Assembly: GCA_003258405.1 (NCBI GenBank)
Contig: QKPN01000015.1
Span: 33,812 to 97,811, forward strand
Direction of reading: 5' to 3'
From: Rhodobacteraceae bacterium DSL-40
Lineage (GTDB): Bacteria > Pseudomonadota > Alphaproteobacteria > Rhodobacterales > Rhodobacteraceae
Length of the DNA: 64,000 bases
In this document: positions 25,564 through 34,482 of the stretch, one piece after another
Layout of the letters: each line of letters opens with the position of its first letter
Position numbering within the stretch: the first letter of the stretch is position 1
Notes under the pieces: model-generated
What the model saw: the letters and a program-made list of their open reading frames with translations, nothing else
Databases searched by the model: none
Told to the model about the DNA's origin: nothing
Translations under genes and position numbers: made by a program

Positions 25564-27069
25564 TTGAGACATTCGACAGCGCTCATCGCCGAGGCCCGGA
25601 CGCGGGAACGGCCGTCGGATGACACCGCGCTCCTCTCGCTCGGTCTTCTCTTCGCGCTCGCCTTCGCCATCGCAAGCAGCCTCGCCGGGCCCGTCTGGTC
25701 CCGCGCCGTGATGCCGGACAGCTTCGCCGATCTCGCCGAAGGGCTGAGCCCCGCGGTGGTCAACATCACCTCGACGACGAATGTCGCCACGCCCGACCAG
25801 AGCCTGCGGCCGATCATCCCCGAAGGCTCGCCCTTCGAGGATCTGTTCCGCGACTTTCTCGACCGGCAGCAGGGCGGCCAGCGCCAGCAGCGCCGCTCGA
25901 GCGCCCTCGGCTCGGGCTTTCTCATCTCCGAGGACGGCTACATCGTCACCAACAACCACGTCATCGAAAGCGCCGACGAGATCAGCGTCGAGCTGTTCTC
26001 CGGCGAGCTGCTCGATGCCCATATCGTCGGCGTCGACCCGCGCACCGACATAGCGCTCCTCAAGGTCGATCGCGAGGAACCCCTGCCCTTCGTGCCCTTC
26101 GGCGACAGCGATGCCGCCCGCGTCGGCGACTGGGTGCTCGCCATCGGCAACCCGCTCGGCCAGGGCTTCTCGGTCTCCGCCGGCATCGTCTCGGCGCGCA
26201 ACCGCACGCTTCAGGGCAATTACGACGACTTCATCCAGACCGACGCCGCGATCAACCGCGGCAACTCGGGCGGGCCGCTCTTCAACATGGATGGCGCGGT
26301 GATCGGCGTGAACACGGCGATTCTCTCGCCCAACGGCGGCTCGATCGGCATCGGCTTCGCCATGTCCTCGGCGGTGGTCGAGCGCGTGGTCAATCAGCTC
26401 CGCGATTTTGGCGAGACCCGCCGCGGCTGGCTCGGGGTGCGCATCCAGAACGTCGATCCCGACATGGCCGAGGCGCTCGGCCGCAAGTCGACCGACGGCG
26501 CGATGGTCACCGACGTGCCCGACGGCCCGGCGAAACGCGCCGGCATCCAGACCGGCGATGTGATCCTGACCTTCGACGGCGAGCATATCGACGACACCCG
26601 CGAGCTCGTGCGCATCGTGGCCGATACCGCGGTCGGCCGCTCGGTCGATGTGGTGGTGCTCCGCAACGGCGAGGAGAAATCGCTGAAGGTCGATATCGGC
26701 CGGCTCGAGGAGGAACCGACCCTTGCCGCGGCCAGCGTCGACACCCCCGACGAGGCCGCACCGAGCGAGGAAACCGTGCTCGGCATGTCGGTCGTCGCCG
26801 TGACCGACGCGCTCCGCGACCAGTACGGGATCGGCGCGGACGTGCGCGGCGGCCTCGTGGTGCTTTCGGTCGAGGATGGCTCGGACGCCTATGCCAAGGG
26901 CATGCGCGAGGGCGATGTCATCAGCGAGGTCGGACAGGAAGCCGTGACGACCCCGCAGGACATGAACCGCCGCATCGAGGCCGCGGAGGCCGCCGGGCGC
27001 AACTCGATCCTGCTCCTCGTCCGCCGCGACGGCGCGCCGCGCTTCGTCGCGCTCAATCTCAGCCGCTGA
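25564..27069 (+). CDS. Do-family periplasmic serine endopeptidase (DegP-like)
   Basis: 501 residues. An N-terminal hydrophobic segment (residues 21-42) acts as signal or anchor; a trypsin-like domain follows with His132 (NNHVIE), Asp162 (RTDIALL) and Ser235 (RGNSGGPL), then two PDZ domains (about 265-365 and 400-500). It degrades or refolds damaged envelope proteins. The start is a TTG at 25564 with an excellent AAGGAGG site 7 nt upstream. Faces the tetR gene across a hairpin. Confidence 0.94.
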   Translation: MRHSTALIAEARTRERPSDDTALLSLGLLFALAFAIASSLAGPVWSRAVMPDSFADLAEGLSPAVVNITSTTNVATPDQSLRPIIPEGSPFEDLFRDFLDRQQGGQRQQRRSSALGSGFLISEDGYIVTNNHVIESADEISVELFSGELLDAHIVGVDPRTDIALLKVDREEPLPFVPFGDSDAARVGDWVLAIGNPLGQGFSVSAGIVSARNRTLQGNYDDFIQTDAAINRGNSGGPLFNMDGAVIGVNTAILSPNGGSIGIGFAMSSAVVERVVNQLRDFGETRRGWLGVRIQNVDPDMAEALGRKSTDGAMVTDVPDGPAKRAGIQTGDVILTFDGEHIDDTRELVRIVADTAVGRSVDVVVLRNGEEKSLKVDIGRLEEEPTLAAASVDTPDEAAPSEETVLGMSVVAVTDALRDQYGIGADVRGGLVVLSVEDGSDAYAKGMREGDVISEVGQEAVTTPQDMNRRIEAAEAAGRNSILLLVRRDGAPRFVALNLSR

Positions 27070-27076
27070 GACTCAC

Positions 27077-27110
27077 CTCCGGGCGCGGTCCATCTGGGCC
27101 GCGCCCGGAG
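27077..27110. terminator. 12-bp hairpin between convergent degP-like and tetR genes
   Basis: CTCCGGGCGCGG (27077-27088) and its exact complement (27099-27110) with a 10-nt loop, directly between the two stops. No T-run; probable bidirectional terminator. Confidence 0.55.
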
Positions 27111-27113
27111 CGG

Positions 27114-27689
27114 TCAGGCACCGCCCGCGGGCGCAGGCCCGGTGCAGGCCCCGCCGAGCCGCGCAAGGACCACCCGGAAGCGCTCCGGCTCCCCGGTCGC
27201 CCGCGCCAGCACGATCCCGCCATGGATCCCCGCCACCGCCTCGTTCGCCATCCGCGCCGCCGCCTCCGGCGGCCAGCCCGCCCGCGCGAGGCAGCCGCCG
27301 AGCGCCTCGAGCCAGCGGCGGAAATAGCCCTCGATCGCCGCGGCGAAGCGGTCGCGCGTGTCATCGAGGGCGAAGGCCCCCACCAGACAGATGCGCCGCC
27401 CCGCCTCGAAATAGGCCGTCACCGCCTCGAACATCGCCGGAATGGCCTCGACCGGTGGCCGGGTCTCGAGCGGCTCGAAGATGTTGGTCTCGAACCAGGC
27501 CGAGACATGGGCAAGCACCGCCGCCGCCATGTCGGCCTTTCCGGCCGGAAAGAAGTGATAGAGGCTGCCGCGCCCGAGCCCGGTCGCCTCGACGATGAGG
27601 CCGATGCTCGCGCCCTCGAAGCCGTGCCGGCGGAAGACCTCCGCCAGCACCGGCACCACATCCGCCCGCTCCGCGACGCTCCGCGCCAT
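27114..27689 (-). CDS. TetR/AcrR-family transcriptional regulator
   Basis: 191 residues. N-terminal helix-turn-helix: VLAEVFRRHGFEGASIGLIV then ATGLGRGSLYHFFPAGKADM, the classic TetR recognition helix pattern. The C-terminal ligand domain contains CLVGAFALDDTRDRFAAAIE, typical of AcrR-like proteins. ATG at 27689 shares its A with the TGA of the HPP gene, so the two form one transcript. The operator candidate at 28190-28228 upstream of the HPP gene suggests autoregulation. Confidence 0.92.
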   Translation of the reverse strand: MARSVAERADVVPVLAEVFRRHGFEGASIGLIVEATGLGRGSLYHFFPAGKADMAAAVLAHVSAWFETNIFEPLETRPPVEAIPAMFEAVTAYFEAGRRICLVGAFALDDTRDRFAAAIEGYFRRWLEALGGCLARAGWPPEAAARMANEAVAGIHGGIVLARATGEPERFRVVLARLGGACTGPAPAGGA

Positions 27690-28177
27690 CACCGCGTCTC
27701 CGCCGGATAGGCGGTACCGCTCAGCCGGTGGAAGGCCGCGGCGATGGCCACCAGCGCCACGGCGCCCGAAGTCACCGGAAACAGCAGGAAGTGAAAGCCC
27801 GGATCGGCGGCAAAGACCACGAGCGGATCGGCGCCGGCGGGCGGATGCGTGACCCGCAGCGCCGTCATCAGCGCGATGGCCGCCCCCACCGCCAGCGCCA
27901 CCGCCCACCAGGCATCGGGCAGCGCGAGCCGCAGCAGGAGCCCCACCAGCGTCGAGAGCACATGCCCGCCCACCACGTTCGCCGGCTGCGAGAGCGGGCT
28001 CCCCGGCACCGCAAAGAGCAGCACGCAGCTCGCCCCGAACGGCGCCATCAGCAGCGGCATCTGCGCCCGGTCGGTCATCAGCCCGAGGCAGGCGATCGCG
28101 AGCACCCCGCCCGCCCCCGCCATCAACACGAGCCGCGGCGAGGGCCTCGGCTGCGGGCGCGCCAGAAATCTCTTCAT
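27689..28177 (-). CDS. HPP-family membrane protein
   Basis: 162 residues, about four membrane helices. The name-giving motif is seen as RVTHPPAGADPLVVF, together with LLMAPFGASCVLLFAVPGSP and SQPANVVGGHVLSTLVGLLL. HPP proteins are integral membrane proteins; some are linked to nitrite transport, but substrate is unknown here. ATG at 28177 (MKRFLARP) is the natural start. It lies just downstream of a 39-bp inverted repeat and leads the tetR operon. Confidence 0.9.
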   Translation of the reverse strand: MKRFLARPQPRPSPRLVLMAGAGGVLAIACLGLMTDRAQMPLLMAPFGASCVLLFAVPGSPLSQPANVVGGHVLSTLVGLLLRLALPDAWWAVALAVGAAIALMTALRVTHPPAGADPLVVFAADPGFHFLLFPVTSGAVALVAIAAAFHRLSGTAYPAETR

Positions 28178-28189
28178 GCCGTTCCGAAT

Positions 28190-28228
28190 CCTGTAATGAT
28201 CGTTCCATTCTTTACCGATCATTACAGG
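28190..28228. promoter_or_regulatory. TetR-type operator upstream of HPP-tetR
   Basis: Perfect 13-bp arms CCTGTAATGATCG (28190-28202) and CGATCATTACAGG (28216-28228) separated by 13 bp, 13 bp upstream of the HPP start codon. Very likely the binding site of the co-transcribed TetR regulator. Confidence 0.8.
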
Positions 28229-28403
28229 TTTGGGTGCGATACTGTCAACGCCCCGCGCCGCACGGCCTCGTGTTAGCCATTGGCGCTCATTCAACGTGGA
28301 GATTCAGAAACGCCGGGTGTATCACGGGAGACCACCCCGCCGGCGCCGTCTCACAGAAGCCCGGTGTGGTTTTTGCAGGGACAAGGACGAAAAGGGGAGC
28401 GAC

Positions 28404-29498
28404 ATGGCTGCAGCGGACGGAAGCGGCGGGACGACCCGCCAGACGGATGGCCGGGGCCGGCTCTACGACAGCATCGTCGAGACGGTGGGCAACACCCCGG
28501 TGGTGCGCATCAACCGCCTCGCACCCGAAGGCGTCGAGCTCTACGTGAAGTGCGAGTTCTTCAACCCGGCCTCCTCGGTGAAGGACAGGCTCGCGCTCAA
28601 CATGATCGAGGCCGCCGAACGCGAGGGCCGGCTCAAGCCCGGCCAGACCGTGGTCGAGGCGACCTCCGGCAACACCGGCATCGGGCTCGCCATGGTCTGC
28701 GCGGCCAAGGGCTACCCGCTCGTCATCACCATGGCCGAGAGCTTCTCGGTCGAGCGCCGCCAGGTCATGCGCTACTTCGGCGCCAAGGTCATCCTCACGC
28801 CCAAGGAACAGAAGGGCACGGGGATGTACATGAAGGCGCGGGAACTCGCCGAGGCCAACGGCTGGTTCTACGCCCGCCAGTTCGAGACCGAGGCCAACGC
28901 CGACATCCACGAAAACACCACCGCCCGCGAGATCCTCGCCGATTTCGAGGGCCGCAAGCTCGACTACTTCGTCACCGGCTACGGCACCGGCGGCACCGTC
29001 GCGGGCGTCGGCCGCGTGCTGAAGAAATCCTTCCCCGACGCGAAGATCGTGCTCTCCGAGCCCTCCAACGCCCAGCTCCTCGGCTCCGGCACCGCCCAGG
29101 AACGTTCGGACGACAACGGCCCCGCCGCCAGCCACCCGGCCTTCCAGCCGCACCCGATCCAGGGCTGGACCCCGGACTTCATCCCCTACGTGCTGCAGGA
29201 AGCGATCGACGGCGGCTATTACGACGAGCTCATCCCCGTCGCCGGCCCCGACGGCATGAAATGGGCCCGCGAGCTCGCCGCGAAGGAAGGCATCTTCACC
29301 GGCGTCTCGGGCGGCTCGACCTTCGCCGTCGCGCGCCAGGTCGCCGAGAAGGCCGCGCCCGGCTCGGTGATCCTCGCGATGCTCCCCGACACCGGCGAGC
29401 GCTACCTCTCGACGCCGCTCTTCGAGCCCTTTGGCGCCGAGATGAACGAGGAAGAGATCGCCATCTCGCACTCGACCCCGGGCTACCAGATGGGCTGA
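28404..29498 (+). CDS. cysK: Cysteine synthase A (O-acetylserine sulfhydrylase)
   Basis: 364 residues, PLP-dependent fold II. The Schiff-base lysine is in NPASSVKDRLA (Lys60), substrate loop EATSGNTGIGLAM, phosphate-binding GYGTGGTVAGVGRV. Makes cysteine from O-acetylserine and sulfide. It is longer than typical CysK (~310) owing to a ~20-residue N-terminal extension and an insertion ERSDDNGPAASHPAFQPHPI. The ATG at 28404 follows a GGGGAG site. Confidence 0.93.
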   Translation: MAAADGSGGTTRQTDGRGRLYDSIVETVGNTPVVRINRLAPEGVELYVKCEFFNPASSVKDRLALNMIEAAEREGRLKPGQTVVEATSGNTGIGLAMVCAAKGYPLVITMAESFSVERRQVMRYFGAKVILTPKEQKGTGMYMKARELAEANGWFYARQFETEANADIHENTTAREILADFEGRKLDYFVTGYGTGGTVAGVGRVLKKSFPDAKIVLSEPSNAQLLGSGTAQERSDDNGPAASHPAFQPHPIQGWTPDFIPYVLQEAIDGGYYDELIPVAGPDGMKWARELAAKEGIFTGVSGGSTFAVARQVAEKAAPGSVILAMLPDTGERYLSTPLFEPFGAEMNEEEIAISHSTPGYQMG

Positions 29499-29590
29499 CA
29501 CGCGCCCCGGCGCGGGACAATTATCTCGCGCCGATGCACCCCGGCTGTTACGACTGATCCAGACAGGTAACGGCGCTGAACGGGGTTCCC

Positions 29591-30844
29591 ATGAAAATAG
29601 GTCTCACAAGCATCCGGCAGGCGCTTGTCGCTGGCAGTCTGCTCATCGCAACCGGCCTCGGCCTCGCCGGCTGTGACGACGAGGACACGGGCGGCTCCAA
29701 CACCGCGGCCCAGACGGCGGCGCCCAGCGTCACCGTCGCGGGCGTCACCACACGCCAGATATCCAGCGTCTACAGCTTCGTCGGCAAGGTTCAGGCCGTC
29801 GATTCCCTCGACATCATCCCCCGCGTCCAGGGCTTTCTCGCCAAGAGAGATGTGGCGGATGGCGCGATGGTCAAGCAGGGCCAACTCATGTTCGAGGTCG
29901 AGCCCGACCAGTACGAGGCCGACCTCGCCGGCGCCAAGGCCGCCGCGGCCCAGAAGGAGGCCGAGCTGGCGCTGGCCGAGATCGAGCTCGACCGCGACAC
30001 CAAGCTCCTGAAATCCAACACCATCGCCCAGGCGCAATACGACGCGACGCTCGCCAAGCGCAACGCCACCAAGGCCCAGCTCGAGGCCGCCAACGCCCAG
30101 GTCGATCTCGCCCAGCTCAACCTCGGCTACACGACGATCCGCGCGCCCTTCGACGGCCGCATCGGCAACATCCCGGTCAGCGTCGGCGACACGGTCGGCC
30201 CCGGCGTCACCCTCACCCACCTTGTCAGCCTCTCGCCCATCGACGTCGCCTTCTCGCTGAGCGAGGGGATCTACATCTCGCTGCTCGAACACCTCGGCAC
30301 CGAGGCGATCGGCACCCGGGATTCCTCCACCAGCCCGCCCGTCCACCTCATCCTGCCGAACCGCTCGCAGTTCTCCGAGACCGGCCGCATCGACTTCATC
30401 GACAACGCCATCGACCCCGCCACCGGCACGATCGGCATGCGCGCCCGCTTCGAGAACAGCGACATCCTGCTCGCGCCGGGGATCTACGTCACGGTGCAGA
30501 TCGCGCAGTCCCAGTCCCAGGATCAACTCGTCATCCCGCAGGCCGCCGTCCAGCGCGACCAGAAGGGCAGCTTCGTGCTCGTCGTCGGCGCCGAGGGCAC
30601 GGTCGCCCAGCGCTACGTCGAGCTCGGCAACCCCGACGGCACCGACTTCGTCGTGAAGTCCGGCCTCCAGGACGGCGAGAGCGTCATCGTCGAGGGGCTC
30701 CAGCGCGTGCGCCCGGGCGTCGCGGTCAACGCGGTCGAGGCATCCCCCCCGCCCGCGGGCGCCGAAGCCGGCGCCGCCGCCGCCACCCCCGAAGCCACCG
30801 GAGACGCCGCCGCGACGGATACCGCCCCGGCCGAAGGGAACTGA
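29591..30844 (+). CDS. RND efflux periplasmic adaptor (membrane fusion lipoprotein)
   Basis: 417 residues. Lipobox GLAGC puts the lipidated cysteine at Cys28; Asp at +2 favours inner-membrane retention. Barrel-sandwich half-motifs VQAVDSLDIIPRVQGFLAKR and LGYTTIRAPFDGRIGNIPVS flank an alpha-helical hairpin. It bridges the RND pump and an outer-membrane channel. The permease starts 4 bp after its stop. No TolC-type gene or local regulator is present. The C-terminus is Ala/Glu-rich and low complexity. Confidence 0.93.
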   Translation: MKIGLTSIRQALVAGSLLIATGLGLAGCDDEDTGGSNTAAQTAAPSVTVAGVTTRQISSVYSFVGKVQAVDSLDIIPRVQGFLAKRDVADGAMVKQGQLMFEVEPDQYEADLAGAKAAAAQKEAELALAEIELDRDTKLLKSNTIAQAQYDATLAKRNATKAQLEAANAQVDLAQLNLGYTTIRAPFDGRIGNIPVSVGDTVGPGVTLTHLVSLSPIDVAFSLSEGIYISLLEHLGTEAIGTRDSSTSPPVHLILPNRSQFSETGRIDFIDNAIDPATGTIGMRARFENSDILLAPGIYVTVQIAQSQSQDQLVIPQAAVQRDQKGSFVLVVGAEGTVAQRYVELGNPDGTDFVVKSGLQDGESVIVEGLQRVRPGVAVNAVEASPPPAGAEAGAAAATPEATGDAAATDTAPAEGN

Positions 30845-30848
30845 GCCG

Positions 30849-33800
30849 ATGCTGTCCGCCACCTTCATCAACCGGCCGAAATTCGCGCTCGTCATCTCGA
30901 TCGTGATCTCGATCATCGGCGGCATCGCCTACCTGGTGCTGCCCGTCGAGCAGTTCCCGCAGATCACACCGCCCGTCGTCCGGGTCTCCGCGAGCTTCAC
31001 CGGGGCGAGCGCCGAGACGCTGGAGGATACCGTCGCCGCGCCGATCGAGGCGCAGGTCAACGGCGTCGACGACATGATCTACATGAGCTCCAACAGCGCC
31101 GACAGCGGGAGCTACAGCCTCGATGTGACCTTCAAGGTCGGCACCGACCCGGACCTCGCCACCGTCAACACCCAGAACCGGGTCAGCCAGGCGGTGAGCC
31201 AGCTCCCGGCGGAGGTCAACAAGAACGGCGTCTCGACCCAGAAATCCAGCACCAACATGCTGATGCTGGTCACGGTCTTTTCCGAGAACGGCGAATACGA
31301 CAAGGTCTTCCTCTCCAACTTCGCCTCGATCAACCTCAAGGACGCGCTCGGCCGCGTGCCCGGCGTGGGCCGCGTCGACGTGATGACCGATTTCTCCTAC
31401 GGGATGCGGATCTGGCTCGATCCCGACCGGCTGGCGAGCCTCGACATGACGCCCTCGGATTTCGTCAGCGCGATCTCCGACCAGAACGCCATCGTGCCCG
31501 CAGGCCAGATCGGCGCGCCGCCCGCGGGCCCCGACCAGCAGTTCCAGTATACCGTCAAGGCCAAGGGCCGGCTCACCGATCCGAAGGAATTCGAGCAGAT
31601 CGTGCTGCGCACCGGCGAGTCGGGCGCCATCGTCACCGTGGGCGACGTGGCCCGCGTCGAGCTTGGCTCGCAGATCTACGCCTTCGACGGCCGCTACGAC
31701 AGCCAGACGGCCACGGTGCTGGCGGTCTACCAGGCTCCGGGCGCCAACGCGCTCGATGTCTCCACCGGCGTGCTCTCCGAGCTCGAACAGCTCAAGACCC
31801 GCTTCCCCGAAGGCGTCTCCTACGAGGTGCCCTTCAACACCACCGCCTTCGTGCAGAGCTCGATCGACGACGTGATCGAGACCCTCTTCATCGCCTTCGC
31901 GCTGGTGATCTCGGTGGTCTTCATCTTCCTCGGCAACCTCCGCGCCACCCTCATTCCCACCGTGGCGATCCCGGTCTCGCTCATTGGCGCCTTCGCGGTG
32001 ATGTTCGCCTTCGGAATGTCGCTCAACACCGTCACGCTCTTCGCCCTCGTGCTCGCCATCGGCATCGTGGTCGATGACGCGATCATCGTGGTGGAAAACG
32101 TCGAGCGCCACATCGCCGACGGGCTCAGCCCGAAGGAGGCGACGCGCGTCGCGATGGGCGAGATCACCACGCCGGTGATCGCGACGACCCTCGTCCTGCT
32201 CGCGGTCTTCGTGCCGGTCACGGTGATGCCGGGCATCACCGGCAAGCTCTACAGCCAGTTCGCGACGACGATCTCCGCCGCCGTGGTCATCTCGTCGATC
32301 AACGCGCTCACCCTCTCGCCCGCCCTCTGCGGGCTGATCCTGCGGCCGCGCAAGGGCGGCCCCCGCGGCCTGCTCGCCGTCTTCGAGAGGGGCGTGGGCG
32401 CGGCGCGGAGCGGCTATGTCGCGATCGTGGCGCGGCTCGCCCGCATCTCGGTGATCGGCCTCGTTGCCGTCGCCGCCGCCGTCGCCTCGATCGGCGGCCT
32501 CTCGGCCATCGTGCCCTCGGGCTTCCTGCCTGACGAGGACCAGGGCTACCTGATGGCCGACATCCAGCTCCCCGAGGGCGCCTCGCTCAACCGCACCGAG
32601 GTCATCACCCGCCAGATGGAGAAGATGCTCGAGGGCATGGAGGGCGTGGCCCATGTGGTGACGGTGGACGGCTTCTCGATGCTGAACGGCGGCTCCTCGA
32701 CCAACTCCGCCTTCATGGCGATCACGCTGACCCCCTGGGCGGAGCGCGCCGATCCCGCGCTCTCGGCCCGCGCGCTCCTGCGCAAGATCTCGGGCCAGTT
32801 CAACACCATTCCCTCGGCCTCGATCATCGTCTTCAACCCGCCGCCGATTCCCGGCCTCGGCAGCACCGGCGGCGTCGAGATGAAGGTGCAGCAGACCGGC
32901 GGCGGCACGCCGCAGGATCTCGCCTCCGCCATCGGCGGCATGGTCTACGCCGCCAACCAGCGCCCCGAGATCGCGGTCGCCTACTCGACCTTCCGCGCCA
33001 ACGTGCCGCAGGTCTTCGTCAATCTCGACCGCGACAAGGCCAAGTCGCTCAACGTGGATGTCGCCGAGGTCTTCGGCACGCTCCAGGCCTATCTCGGCTC
33101 CTACTACGTGAACGACTTCAACCTCTTCGGCCGCGTCTACAAGGTCATGCTCCAGGCCGACGCCACCTATCGCGATCAGGTCGACGACATCGGCCGGCTC
33201 TACGTGCGCTCACGCAGCGGCGACATGGTTCCGATGAGCACGCTGGTGACGGTCGAGAACATCCTCGGCCCGATGAACCTCAACCGCTACAACATGTTCC
33301 GCGCCGCCAGCGTCACCGCCAACCCCGCTCCCGGCTATTCCACCGGCTCGGCGATCCAGGCGCTGCAGGAGGTCGCGGCGGAGGCCCTGCCGCCCGGCTA
33401 TGCCTACGAATGGACGGGCTCGGCGGTGCAGGAACAGGAGGCGGGCGGCCTCGTCGCCCTCATCCTCGCGCTGGCCATCATCTTCGCCTACCTCTTCCTC
33501 GTCGCCCAGTACGAGAGCTGGACCATGCCCGTGGCGATCCTGCTCACCGTCACCGTCGCGCTCTTCGGCGCCTATGCCGCGGTCTGGGTCGCCGGGACGG
33601 ACGCCAATCTCTACACCCAGATCGGGATGATCATGCTCGTGGGCCTCGGGGCGAAGAACGCGATCCTGATCGTCGAATTCGCCATGGAGACCCGCGCGAA
33701 GGGGGCCTCGATCTACGCCGCCGCCGTCGAGGCCGCGACGCTCCGCTTCCGCGCGGTGATGATGACGGCGCTCTCCTTCCTGCTCGGGGTCATTCCGCTC

Positions 33801-34034
33801 GTCATCGCCTCGGGCGCGGGCGCGGCCAGCCAGCGCTCGATCGGCATCGCCGTCTTCGGCGGCATGCTCGCGGCCTGCACCCTCGGCATCCTGCTCGTGC
33901 CCGTGCTCTACGTGGCGCTGCAGGCCGCCCGCGAATGGGCCAAGCGGCGCTACAACGGCATCCACACCCCGCTCGAACCCGCCGCACCCCCGCCCGAAAC
34001 CGGCCCGGCACCCGGCAGCGAAGCCCGCGCCTGA
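30849..34034 (+). CDS. RND multidrug efflux permease (HAE1/AcrB family)
   Basis: 1,061 residues, full length for AcrB-type pumps, with 12 membrane helices and two large periplasmic loops. TM4 carries ALVLAIGIVVDDAIIVVENV with the proton-relay Asp pair; PTVAIPVSLIGAFAVMFAFG and GLGAKNAILIVEFAMETRAK are further family blocks. Proton-driven export of hydrophobic compounds from the periplasm. Operon with the adaptor upstream. Confidence 0.96.
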   Translation: MLSATFINRPKFALVISIVISIIGGIAYLVLPVEQFPQITPPVVRVSASFTGASAETLEDTVAAPIEAQVNGVDDMIYMSSNSADSGSYSLDVTFKVGTDPDLATVNTQNRVSQAVSQLPAEVNKNGVSTQKSSTNMLMLVTVFSENGEYDKVFLSNFASINLKDALGRVPGVGRVDVMTDFSYGMRIWLDPDRLASLDMTPSDFVSAISDQNAIVPAGQIGAPPAGPDQQFQYTVKAKGRLTDPKEFEQIVLRTGESGAIVTVGDVARVELGSQIYAFDGRYDSQTATVLAVYQAPGANALDVSTGVLSELEQLKTRFPEGVSYEVPFNTTAFVQSSIDDVIETLFIAFALVISVVFIFLGNLRATLIPTVAIPVSLIGAFAVMFAFGMSLNTVTLFALVLAIGIVVDDAIIVVENVERHIADGLSPKEATRVAMGEITTPVIATTLVLLAVFVPVTVMPGITGKLYSQFATTISAAVVISSINALTLSPALCGLILRPRKGGPRGLLAVFERGVGAARSGYVAIVARLARISVIGLVAVAAAVASIGGLSAIVPSGFLPDEDQGYLMADIQLPEGASLNRTEVITRQMEKMLEGMEGVAHVVTVDGFSMLNGGSSTNSAFMAITLTPWAERADPALSARALLRKISGQFNTIPSASIIVFNPPPIPGLGSTGGVEMKVQQTGGGTPQDLASAIGGMVYAANQRPEIAVAYSTFRANVPQVFVNLDRDKAKSLNVDVAEVFGTLQAYLGSYYVNDFNLFGRVYKVMLQADATYRDQVDDIGRLYVRSRSGDMVPMSTLVTVENILGPMNLNRYNMFRAASVTANPAPGYSTGSAIQALQEVAAEALPPGYAYEWTGSAVQEQEAGGLVALILALAIIFAYLFLVAQYESWTMPVAILLTVTVALFGAYAAVWVAGTDANLYTQIGMIMLVGLGAKNAILIVEFAMETRAKGASIYAAAVEAATLRFRAVMMTALSFLLGVIPLVIASGAGAASQRSIGIAVFGGMLAACTLGILLVPVLYVALQAAREWAKRRYNGIHTPLEPAAPPPETGPAPGSEARA

Positions 34035-34139
34035 GCCCGGCCGACGGCCCGAAGGTCAAGGGCGCCCGCGATGAAAATCGCTGGCGCCCTCTTTCCGTGA
34101 GGCCCTATAACCGTCAGCAATGAAAACAGGGAGAACACC

Positions 34140-34454
34140 ATGCTGTACCATCTGGATTTCAACGTCGAATACGGCGCCGACATGTCCCAGCAGGACCTCT
34201 TCGGCATCTGGGCCGAAGAAGCCGTGGTCGCCCTCGGCGCCAAGGATGCTGGCGCCGTGGTCGATCTCTGGAAGGTCGCAGGCGAACGCCGCGTCTTCGT
34301 CGTCGTCGATGTCGACGGCCCCGACACGCTCGATCAGATCCTGCTCGACCTGCCGATCATGAAGAAGATGGGCCAGTATGTGAATGTCGAGGTCAAGGCG
34401 CTCCGGCGCTACGAGGATTTCGCCGCCGACGTGAAGTCACGCCTCGCCGGCTGA
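34140..34454 (+). CDS. Muconolactone delta-isomerase-like protein
   Basis: 104 residues of ferredoxin-like fold: MLYHLDFNVEYGADMSQQDL, then GAVVDLWKVAGERRVFVVVD and LPIMKKMGQYVNVEVKAL, matching the MIase family. CatC-type enzymes act in catechol ortho-cleavage, but no catA/catB genes are near. Located 105 bp after the RND permease with its own GGGAG site; link to efflux unknown. Confidence 0.85.
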   Translation: MLYHLDFNVEYGADMSQQDLFGIWAEEAVVALGAKDAGAVVDLWKVAGERRVFVVVDVDGPDTLDQILLDLPIMKKMGQYVNVEVKALRRYEDFAADVKSRLAG

Positions 34455-34482
34455 CCCTCGCGGCCCGGCAGGCCGGGGCGCC

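Noticed and set aside
30726..32654. 642-codon minus-strand frame over the RND permease
   Set aside because: Shadow of a full-length AcrB-type gene.
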